A DNA stretch of 64,000 nt, from assembly GCF_010894435.1 (NCBI RefSeq), contig NZ_JAAIXZ010000006.1, positions 248,001 through 312,000 on the forward strand, in the 5' to 3' direction. Source of the DNA: Pyxidicoccus trucidator. Its GTDB lineage: Bacteria; Myxococcota; Myxococcia; Myxococcales; Myxococcaceae. The position numbers and the translations under genes were made by a program. The notes beneath the pieces are model-generated. The model searched no databases. It saw only the letters and a program-made list of their open reading frames with translations, and had not been told where the DNA came from. How positions within the stretch are numbered: position 1 is the stretch's first letter; every line of letters starts with the position of its first letter. This document shows, one piece after another, positions 26,774 through 34,882 of the stretch.

Positions 26774-27730
26774 CTACTGGCCGGCAGGGGCAGCCACGGC
26801 CGCGGGCGCGGCGGCGGGGGCGCCCGGCGCGGCGGCGGCCTCCGGGTTCATGGCGCGCTTCACCGTGGCGATGCGGCCGCGGAACTGGGGCTGGTACTGG
26901 CTGTTCGGGTAGGTGCCGGCGGCGTCACGCGCCGTCTCGAGCGCCTTATCGAACTGGCCGACCTCCTGGTACGACTGGGCCAGCAGCAGCATGGCGTAGT
27001 CGCGCGTCTTGGAGGCCCGGTCGCCCTCGACGAAGCGGGCCAGCAGGGGCACCGCCTTCTCGTGCTTGCGGGAGTTGTTGTAGGCCGTGCCCAGGAAGAA
27101 GGACGCGTCCATCGCCTGATCCTGCGGCGGGTTCATGGCCAGGAAGCGCTCCATCTCCGAGATGACGTTGTCCATCTCGTTCTTGCGGAAGGCGATCTTC
27201 CCGCGCTCGAAGGCGGCGTCGCCCGCCTCGCGGCGCAGCGCGGCGGCGCGGTCATTGAGGGCCTGGCGCTCCAGCGAGGAGAGGCGCGAGGTGTCCAGCT
27301 TCACCAGCGCGTCGATGCCCTTGAGGCGCTCGTCGCCGGGGAGGTTGGTCATCATCTTGTAGACCTCGCCCGCGGCGCGCTGCGCCGTCTGGTGCGTGGC
27401 CGTGTCCGCGCGCTGCTTGTCCAGCTGCGTGGTGAGGTCGGCGACCATCTTCTCCAGGCGCTCGCGCTCGTTGGTGGCGCTGGAGCTGCGCGCGCTGGTG
27501 ATCATCAGCGCGGCGCCCACGGCGATGACCGCGAAGAGGACGTAGGCCACCGCGGACGAGAGCCAGGCGCGCTTCTGGAAGTCCTCGTGGCGCTTGCCCA
27601 CCGCCTTCACCTCCGCATGGAGGTTCTTCAGCAGGTTGTCGCTCTTGATGACGAGGTTGCGGGCCTCGACGATTTCGCGGCGGAGGTCCGCCAGTTCCTT
27701 CTCCACATCTGTCTTCGGCTGCTCTGGCAT
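26774..27730 (-). CDS. Membrane-anchored TPR/coiled-coil protein
   Basis: 318 residues. The first about 60 residues are a coiled coil (EKELADLRREIVEARNLVIK). One transmembrane helix follows (VAYVLFAVIAVGAALMIT), then a second coiled coil (ERERLEKMVADLTTQLDKQR) and TPR-type repeats of tol-pal-YbgF style (AFERGKIAFRKNEMDNVISE, ASFFLGTAYNNSRKHEKAVP, LLLAQSYQEVGQFDKALETA), ending in an Ala/Pro tail. It is likely an inner-membrane protein with a periplasmic TPR scaffold. AGGAAG lies 6 nt before ATG 27730; ATG 27736 is too close to it, and ATG 27775 is a less likely alternative. No partner is evident. Confidence 0.8.
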   Translation of the reverse strand: MPEQPKTDVEKELADLRREIVEARNLVIKSDNLLKNLHAEVKAVGKRHEDFQKRAWLSSAVAYVLFAVIAVGAALMITSARSSSATNERERLEKMVADLTTQLDKQRADTATHQTAQRAAGEVYKMMTNLPGDERLKGIDALVKLDTSRLSSLERQALNDRAAALRREAGDAAFERGKIAFRKNEMDNVISEMERFLAMNPPQDQAMDASFFLGTAYNNSRKHEKAVPLLARFVEGDRASKTRDYAMLLLAQSYQEVGQFDKALETARDAAGTYPNSQYQPQFRGRIATVKRAMNPEAAAAPGAPAAAPAAVAAPAGQ

Positions 27731-27883
27731 GGACATCTTCCTGGGCGCGGAAACGATCTCGGCCGACTCACGCATCGTAGGGATTTCTCCGGGGCGTATG
27801 GCGATAAATTCCGGAGCGGAACAGCCCCAAGAGGGCGGTCCATTTCCAGAAGCTGACAACCAGGCCCCGGTCGCCTGCTCGTC

Positions 27884-28597
27884 CTACAGGCCGCTGGGCA
27901 GCGGCCGGGACGGCTCCGGCGGAAAGCTGTATGTCACGCCCAGCGTGAACCAGCTACCCCCCGTGTTGAAGGTGAGCTTGTTCTCGGGCGGTCCCACGGG
28001 CCCACGGAGGAAGGCCAGCCGGTACTCCCCCGTCACGCCCCAGCGGGGGGACAGCCGCAGCGTGGCCCCCAGGGAGCCCATCCACACCTGGGTGGTGCCC
28101 TCCTTGATGCTCTCGCCCGGGCGCTTCGAGGACGTGAGCGCCGGCCCGGTGAGGATGCCGGCGAAGGGCACCAGGCCCTGCGGGCCCACCTCGGGCAGCA
28201 CCGTCTGGAAGCGCAGGCCCACCGCGGCCCCGTAGCTCAGCGTGTTGATCGTCTGCTCGCCGTCGGGCGTGTTGAGGTGCAGCCGCCCGCCGGTGAAGAA
28301 CAGGTCGATGCCCAGCTCCACCAGGTCGTTGATGGCATAGGCGAACGAGCCCACGGCCAGCGGCCCGCCGGTGGACTCCTGGGCGCGCTCCAGGTCCTTG
28401 TTCTCATCGCGCCCATACCAGTTCGTATAGAACGTCTCGTTGGACGTGTAGCGCCAGCCGCCCTGGATGGAGATGCGCCCCACCCCGTCCAGCGAGGTGG
28501 AGACCTCTTCGTACTCCTCGTCCGGGCCGCTCGGGTCCTGGGCAAGGGCGGGGGCGGCGATGAGCAGCGCGAGCGGCGGCAGGAAGCGGCGAAGCAT
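27884..28597 (-). CDS. Outer-membrane beta-barrel protein
   Basis: 237 residues with a signal peptide (FLPPLALLIAAPALAQ) and an acidic N-terminal mature segment. Amphipathic strands then end in aromatic residues (ISIQGGWRYTSNETFY, YAINDLVELGIDLFF, YGAAVGLRFQTVLP, WGVTGEYRLAFLRG), closing with WFTLGVTYSF near the C-terminus. This is the pattern of a small OmpW/OmpX-like or autotransporter-fold porin-type barrel. ATG 28597 is set by the signal peptide. The 153-bp gap to the TPR gene holds nothing else I can support. Channel or adhesion role unknown. Confidence 0.75.
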   Translation of the reverse strand: MLRRFLPPLALLIAAPALAQDPSGPDEEYEEVSTSLDGVGRISIQGGWRYTSNETFYTNWYGRDENKDLERAQESTGGPLAVGSFAYAINDLVELGIDLFFTGGRLHLNTPDGEQTINTLSYGAAVGLRFQTVLPEVGPQGLVPFAGILTGPALTSSKRPGESIKEGTTQVWMGSLGATLRLSPRWGVTGEYRLAFLRGPVGPPENKLTFNTGGSWFTLGVTYSFPPEPSRPLPSGL

Positions 28598-28635
28598 CAA
28601 TGGGACTCTGTGGACGGGACGAAAAGGCCCGGGCT

Positions 28636-28791
28636 TCAGGGGCGCTTGGGACGAAGCGCGATTTCCAGGAAGGTGGTCTGCTGGCGGCGAAGCGAGGCGA
28701 GCAGACAGCGGACGACACACACCGCGCCGAACTCACGCAGCACGACGCCCAGGTTGGACACCACGTCCCGCAGGGTGATGACACCACGCAT
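28636..28791 (-). CDS. 51-residue small protein
   Basis: ATG 28791 is preceded by AGGAG at 8 nt and opens a 51-residue frame (MRGVITLRDVVSNLGVVLRE, then VVRCLLASLRRQQTTFLEIA) ending TGA 28636. It is a basic, amphipathic helix-rich peptide with two Cys. The good ribosome site, balanced composition and position directly before the beta-barrel gene argue that it is real. No family is recognised; a small regulatory or membrane-surface peptide is possible. Confidence 0.5.
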   Translation of the reverse strand: MRGVITLRDVVSNLGVVLREFGAVCVVRCLLASLRRQQTTFLEIALRPKRP

Positions 28792-28951
28792 GTGCCCGCT
28801 CCTGTGCGTTGCCGTGAGTGCGCGTTGCGTACGTCCTTGCCGGGTCCGCGCCCGTGCTACAGGCGTGTGGCGCACCGTAACAGGGGGCTCCCACGCGTCA
28901 ATTTTCCGGGCGGGCAAGCGGGCCAGATGACTGGGGATTCCCGGCGCGGCG

Positions 28952-30832
28952 TCAGCGGGCGCGGCGCTCCAGCTCGAGCAGCGGCATCTCCAGCACCACC
29001 ACCGTGCCGTGGATGCAGGCGGGGTGGAAGTCGGCGCGGTCCAGCTCGCCCAGCAGCGCACGGAGCTGCGCGTCGGTGAGGGGCGCGGTGCCCGCGCGAC
29101 GGGCGGCATGGCAGGCCATCACCCGCACCGCCTCGGCCAGGGAGACCGCGTCCAGCGTGGCCCCCTTGGGTGGCAGCGCGCGGGCCAGCGCCTCCAGCAG
29201 CGAGCGCGCATCCACGCCCTCCAGCCCGGGCGGCGCCGTCTTCAGCGCCACCGTGGTGCCGCCGAAGGGCTCCACGTCGAAGCCCAGCCGCGTCAGCGCC
29301 TCGCGGCCCTCCACCAGCGCCTTCGCCGCCGGCACCGGCAGCTCCAGCGTGGCGCCGAACAGCGACGGCGCCGGAGGGCCCTTCCCGTCGTCCAGCGCGC
29401 GCAGGTAGCCGTTCAGCCGCGCGCGCTCCAGCGCCGCGTGCGGATCCAACACCACCAGCGTGCCGCCGGGGCCCTCGCACACGTGGAAGCGGCCGCCCAG
29501 CAGCCCCAGCGGCCGGAGCGCGCCGAAGTAGCCCGGCGGCGGGGCCTCGTTGAGCTGGGGCTGCGCCTGACCGAAGGCGGGCGCCTGCCCCATGCCCGGC
29601 GCGAAGGGCAGCGCTCCGGGCCGGGCACCGGGGGCACCGGGCCCGAGCGGCCCGGAGGGCATGGGCCCCAACGGGGCACGGGGCGGCGAGCCCGGCGCGT
29701 CCATGGCGGTGGGCAAGGGTCCGCCCCACGTCGCCTCCTGGGCGCGGGTGAGGAAGCGCTCCACGGCTTGCGCGTAGTGGGCGGCCTCGCGCGGCTGGCC
29801 CGGCTGCGGGACACCGGCGTCCGCCGCGGCGCCCAGCCACGGGGCGGCGCGCAGCATGCGGGTCAGCGCGGCCGTCAGCGCCTCCTGCACGCCGCGCGCG
29901 TCGGCGAAGCGCACCTCCAGCTTCTGCGGGTGCACGTTGACGTCCACCGCGCGCGGGTCCACGTCGATGTGGAGCACCACCACCGGCTGCCGGCCCGACG
30001 CGAGGAAGTCCTGGTACGCGCGCTGGATGGTGCCGATGAGGCCGCGGTCCCTCACGTAGCGCCGGTTGACGTAGGTGTAGAGGCCGCGCGCGTTGTTGAA
30101 GGTGAACTCGGGCGAGGCGGCGTAGCCGGTGACGGTGACGCCCAGCCGCCGCTCCTCCACGGGGAACAGGTGCGGGTGCGCGGTGGGGCCCAGCGCCGCG
30201 GCGATGCGCTCGCGCGGGTCGTCCGGACAGGCCGCGCTGGAGAAGAGCGTGGCGCCCTCGTGCGAGGCGAAGAAGCCCACCTCCGGGTACGCCAGCGCCA
30301 GCCGCACCACGGCCTCCTCCGCGTGCTTCAGCTCCGTGTCGCCCCGGCGCAGGAACTTGCGGCGCGCGGGCACGTTGAAGAAGAGGTCCTCGATGGTGAT
30401 GACGGTGCCGGTGCGCGGGGGCGCGTCCTCCACCAGCGCCGGTCCTCCACCCTCCACCACCACACGCGTGCCCACCTCCGCGCCCACCTCGGCGGTGTGG
30501 AGTGTGAAGCGGGAGACGGAAGCAATGGCCGGAATCGCCTCGCCCCGGAAGCCCATGGAGTCGATGTGGAACAGGTCGTCCAGCTCGCGCAGCTTGCTGG
30601 TGGCGTGACGCTCCAGACACGCGATGGCGTCCTGCCGGCCCATGCCGTGCCCGTCATCGGACACGATGATGCGGTCCACGCCCCCGCCCTCCAGCTCGAC
30701 GCGGATGGTGTTGGAGCCCGCGTCGAGCGAGTTCTCCACCAGCTCCTTCACCACCGATGCGGGGCGCTCCACCACCTCGCCGGCGGCGATCTTGTTGATG
30801 AGGACGTCACTGAGGCGGGCAATGCGGGACAT
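28952..30832 (-). CDS. mutL: DNA mismatch repair protein MutL
   Basis: 626 residues. The N-terminal GHKL ATPase domain is canonical: NKIAAGEVVERPASVVKELV (motif I with catalytic Glu), IIVSDDGHGM, RHATSKL and SMGFRGEAIPAIASVS. It couples MutS mismatch recognition to downstream repair. A long Ala/Pro/Gly linker (about 340-420) leads to the dimerisation domain. That domain has only a partial endonuclease signature: DPHAALER in place of DQHA-x2-E-x4-E without the second Glu, ACHAARRAG, and CIHGTV in place of CPHGRP. ATG 30832 is the family start. No mutS is nearby. It diverges from an SDR gene. Confidence 0.95.
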   Translation of the reverse strand: MSRIARLSDVLINKIAAGEVVERPASVVKELVENSLDAGSNTIRVELEGGGVDRIIVSDDGHGMGRQDAIACLERHATSKLRELDDLFHIDSMGFRGEAIPAIASVSRFTLHTAEVGAEVGTRVVVEGGGPALVEDAPPRTGTVITIEDLFFNVPARRKFLRRGDTELKHAEEAVVRLALAYPEVGFFASHEGATLFSSAACPDDPRERIAAALGPTAHPHLFPVEERRLGVTVTGYAASPEFTFNNARGLYTYVNRRYVRDRGLIGTIQRAYQDFLASGRQPVVVLHIDVDPRAVDVNVHPQKLEVRFADARGVQEALTAALTRMLRAAPWLGAAADAGVPQPGQPREAAHYAQAVERFLTRAQEATWGGPLPTAMDAPGSPPRAPLGPMPSGPLGPGAPGARPGALPFAPGMGQAPAFGQAQPQLNEAPPPGYFGALRPLGLLGGRFHVCEGPGGTLVVLDPHAALERARLNGYLRALDDGKGPPAPSLFGATLELPVPAAKALVEGREALTRLGFDVEPFGGTTVALKTAPPGLEGVDARSLLEALARALPPKGATLDAVSLAEAVRVMACHAARRAGTAPLTDAQLRALLGELDRADFHPACIHGTVVVLEMPLLELERRAR

Positions 30833-30934
30833 GGCGACCGTTCACCCTCCGCCACCCAGCCGACGTTGTCCAGCGCATCGGCACTGCTGTTGGCTGACAT
30901 TCCCGAGCGTCTGGGCTAACACCCGCCACCGCGA

Positions 30935-31897
30935 ATGGACGTGTCACGACCAGGCAAGAGGCGGCTGCGCGTAGCGGTGACGGGCGCGAGCGGCGAGTAC
31001 GGAAAGCTGCTGCTGCATCGGCTGGAGCGAGATCCGGAGGTGGAGAGCATCCTGGTACTCGACGTGGCACGTCCAGAAGGTGCCAAGATCGAATACCACC
31101 GGGTGGACCTCACCCGGCACGACGCGGAGGCGGAGCTGACCGAGGCACTCGCCGACGGCCCCGTGGACGCGCTCTACCACCTGGCCTTCCTCTTCGGCCC
31201 CATCCACAACGGCTCGCTGGCGCATGAGCTGGAGGTCATCGGCACCATGAACGTGCTGACCGCGGCCGGTCGAGCGCGGCTGCCCCGGCTGGTGGTGCCC
31301 TCCATGACGGCGGTGTACGGCGCGCGCGGAAACAACCCCGCGCTGCTGCGCGAGGACTCGCCGATGCAGGGCTGTCCGCACAGCCGCTTCGTCACCGACA
31401 AGGTGGAGGTGGAGGGACAGGTGCGCGCCTTCCGCGAGCGGCACCCGGACATGCGCGTGCTGGTGCTGCGCTTCGCGCCGCTGCTCGGCCCCTCGGCGGA
31501 CAACCCCGTCACGCGCATGCTGAAGCGCGGGGTGGTGCCCACGCTGCTGGGGTACGACCCGCTCTGGCAGGTGCTGCACGAGGAGGACGCCGCGCGGGCG
31601 CTGCACCTGGCCCTGCGCGCGGAGGTCTCCGGCGAGTTCAACATCGTGGGCCGGGGCGTGCTGCCGCTGTCCGGCCTCATCCGCCAGGCGGGTGGCCGCC
31701 CGCTCCCCCTGCCGGGGCCGCTGTACCGTGCCGCGCTCCGCACGCTGGACGTCGTGGGGGTCGGCAAGTTGCCCATGGCCCTGCTCGACTACATCCATTA
31801 CTCGTGGGTCGCGGACGGCGAGCGTGCCGAGTCCGCGCTCGGCTTCATCCCCTTCCATCACGTCAGGGACGCCGCTGCGGCGCTGAGGAGGAGCTAG
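30935..31897 (+). CDS. NAD-dependent epimerase/dehydratase-family (extended SDR) protein
   Basis: 320 residues. The Rossmann entry is VAVTGASGEYGKLLLHRLE, followed by DVARPEG and YHLAFLFGPIHN. The SDR tetrad keeps Ser (PSMTAVYGARG) and Lys (FVTDKVEVE), but the usual catalytic Tyr of YxxxK is Phe (SRFVTDK), so ordinary proton-transfer chemistry may be lost. Some SDR members act as NAD(H)-binding regulators or RNA-binding proteins. It diverges from mutL (102-bp gap) and lies 2 bp before the acyltransferase gene, so the two probably form an operon acting on lipids or envelope precursors. Substrate unknown. Confidence 0.85.
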   Translation: MDVSRPGKRRLRVAVTGASGEYGKLLLHRLERDPEVESILVLDVARPEGAKIEYHRVDLTRHDAEAELTEALADGPVDALYHLAFLFGPIHNGSLAHELEVIGTMNVLTAAGRARLPRLVVPSMTAVYGARGNNPALLREDSPMQGCPHSRFVTDKVEVEGQVRAFRERHPDMRVLVLRFAPLLGPSADNPVTRMLKRGVVPTLLGYDPLWQVLHEEDAARALHLALRAEVSGEFNIVGRGVLPLSGLIRQAGGRPLPLPGPLYRAALRTLDVVGVGKLPMALLDYIHYSWVADGERAESALGFIPFHHVRDAAAALRRS

Positions 31898-31899
31898 TC

Positions 31900-33855
31900 A
31901 TGGCCAAGGGTGTCCTCGGGAACGATCCCTTCCAGCGTGGCGCCGCGTCCCGCGACGGTGCGCCCGCGAAGCCCGGCAGTGGCGCGAAGGACGCCGCCGA
32001 CGCCGGCAGCGCGAAGCCCCCGCGCAAGGGGGCCGCGAAGAAGTCCCCGACGAAGCAACCCGCGCGCGCGGCTGCCGGCAAGGGCAACGCTGTCGGGGCG
32101 AAGCCGGCAGCGGTAAAGGGCGGGAATGGCAAGGCCCGTTCGCATACGCCGAAGCCCTCCGTCCGGACCGAGGATGACCAGGCGCTGCCCCTGCGCGAGC
32201 CCGCCGCGCCCGTGTCCCCGCGCAAGCCGCCGCCGCCTCGCAAGCCGGTGGTGGCGTACGAGCCGGGCACGCGCACGGGGCAGCAGCGCGACGTGGACCA
32301 CGCGCTGGCCGAGGCCCTTGCCGCCGAGGTGGCCGAGGCCACGGCGAAGGTCGCGGTGGACGAGGCGCTGGAGCGCCGGCCCGGTCAGGAGAAGGGCGCT
32401 GACCGACTCATGGCCACGGAGCTGGCCACCGAGCTGGCCGAGGCCGCGGTGGAGGAGGTGCTGGACCACAGCCCGTCCACCCAGCGTCCGGAGCGCGAGC
32501 GCGAGCTGGCCGCCGCCGTGGCAGCGCAGGTGGCCGAGGTCGCCGCCGAGGTGGCCGTGGCCGAGGTGCTGGACCGCCATGTCCCCGGGCAGCCTCCTCC
32601 GGATGAACCCCGGGATGAGGACCTCGCGGCGCGCACCGCCAACGCCGGCGCCCCGTACGACCTCGAAGCCGAGGCCGAGGGAGGCTTCGGCCCCGGCGAG
32701 GACGACGAGGAGGAAGAGGAGGACGAGGACGACGAGTCCACCTGGGACACGTCCGGCATGGAGCTGTCCGTGACGCTGTCGGTGCAGGATGCCGAGGCCC
32801 CCGATGCCTCGTCGCTGGAGCCGGAGGTGGAGGTGCCGGACGTCACGCGCGATGAGCTGCCCCGCAGGGCCCCGCTATCCCTGGTGCAGCCTGGCGAGTC
32901 GGGCGATGGGCCGCGCGAGCCCTTCTTCACGGACCAGGCCCGCGAGCCCGAGGCGCAGCGTCCCCTGGCCCAGCGGGCCGCGGGGATGTTGTCGCTGGCG
33001 AGGGACATCGCCGGCCACGCGCTGGCGAGCGAGGGCCTGGGCCGGGCCATGGGCGCGGTGAACGGGCTGATGGAGGCGGTACGCGCCGGGCTGGGCACGG
33101 GCGGCGGCGAGAACATCGACGAGTACGGCAAGGACCCGTCGCTCGTGGAGCGCCTGGACCCGGTGCTGGAGTTCCTCTATTCGCAGTACTGGCGCGTGTC
33201 CGTGCAGGGCGCGGACCATGTGCCGCGAGGCGCGGCCATCCTGGTGGCCAACCACTCGGGCGCCCTGCCCTACGACGGGCTGGTGATGTCGCTCGTCATC
33301 TCGCGCGAGCGTCCGGACCTGCGCGAGCCGCGGTGGCTGGTGGAGGACCAGGTCTTCCACGCGCCGGTGCTGGGCACGCTCTTCAACCGCCTGGGCGCGG
33401 TGCGGGCCTGCCCGGAGAACGCGCTGAGGCTGCTGGACGAGCAGCGCCCGCTGGTGGTCTTCCCCGAGGGCTACCAGGCCCTGAGCAAGCCCTTCGCGGA
33501 GCGCTACAAGCTGAAGCGCTTCGGGCGCGGCGGCTTCGTGAAGCTGGCGCTGCGCACCGGCGCGCCCATCGTCCCGGTGGCCATCGTCGGCGCGGAGGAG
33601 ACGTCACCGCTGCTGGGCCGGCTCCCCGCCTCCTTCCTCGGCCTGCCCTACGTGCCGCTCACCCCGCTGGGGCCGCTGCCCCTGCCGGCCAAGTGGAGCA
33701 TCCGCTTCGGCGAGCCCATCGGCATGGAGGGGCTCCACCCCGAGGCCGCGGACGACCTGGGCGAGGTGCAGCGCCTCACGGAGAAGACCCGCGAGTCCAT
33801 CCAGGGCATGGTGCAGTCGCTGCTGCGCGAGCGCCGCTCCGTCTTCGCGGGCTGA
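31900..33855 (+). CDS. Acyltransferase (PlsC-like) with long disordered N-terminus
   Basis: 651 residues. Residues 1-410 are low-complexity: Lys/Ala/Pro-rich, then helical EALAAEVAEATAKVAVDEAL-type repeats, then a strongly acidic patch (DDEEEEEDEDDE). The C-terminal about 230 residues are a lysophosphatidic-acid-acyltransferase fold: VANHSGALPYDGLVMS in the place of the NHxxxxD catalytic block, VVFPEGYQALSKPF (glycerolphosphate-binding), then APIVPVAIVGAEE. It should transfer acyl chains to a lipid or glycolipid acceptor at the inner membrane. The unusual NHSGxxPxD spacing is seen in a bacterial subgroup. ATG 31900 is 2 bp after the SDR stop. Confidence 0.85.
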   Translation: MAKGVLGNDPFQRGAASRDGAPAKPGSGAKDAADAGSAKPPRKGAAKKSPTKQPARAAAGKGNAVGAKPAAVKGGNGKARSHTPKPSVRTEDDQALPLREPAAPVSPRKPPPPRKPVVAYEPGTRTGQQRDVDHALAEALAAEVAEATAKVAVDEALERRPGQEKGADRLMATELATELAEAAVEEVLDHSPSTQRPERERELAAAVAAQVAEVAAEVAVAEVLDRHVPGQPPPDEPRDEDLAARTANAGAPYDLEAEAEGGFGPGEDDEEEEEDEDDESTWDTSGMELSVTLSVQDAEAPDASSLEPEVEVPDVTRDELPRRAPLSLVQPGESGDGPREPFFTDQAREPEAQRPLAQRAAGMLSLARDIAGHALASEGLGRAMGAVNGLMEAVRAGLGTGGGENIDEYGKDPSLVERLDPVLEFLYSQYWRVSVQGADHVPRGAAILVANHSGALPYDGLVMSLVISRERPDLREPRWLVEDQVFHAPVLGTLFNRLGAVRACPENALRLLDEQRPLVVFPEGYQALSKPFAERYKLKRFGRGGFVKLALRTGAPIVPVAIVGAEETSPLLGRLPASFLGLPYVPLTPLGPLPLPAKWSIRFGEPIGMEGLHPEAADDLGEVQRLTEKTRESIQGMVQSLLRERRSVFAG

Positions 33856-33863
33856 GCGCGTGA

Positions 33864-33889
33864 GACGGCGGGGCTGGGGTGACGCCGTC
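33864..33889. terminator. Hairpin between convergent genes
   Basis: Stem GACGGCG / CGCCGTC (7 bp, perfect) with a 12-nt loop, in the 38-bp gap between the acyltransferase and diguanylate cyclase stop codons. No T-run. Confidence 0.4.
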
Positions 33890-33893
33890 CGCC

Positions 33894-34769
<876 letters not shown>

Positions 34770-34882
34770 CCTGCCTCCCGTAGAGCCAACGCTACCACCC
34801 GGTAAATCCTGAAAGCGAGCCACACGCAGGAGTCCGGGTAGAGCCCCCGAGTGCGGACGGCGACCTACCACGACCTACCCCT

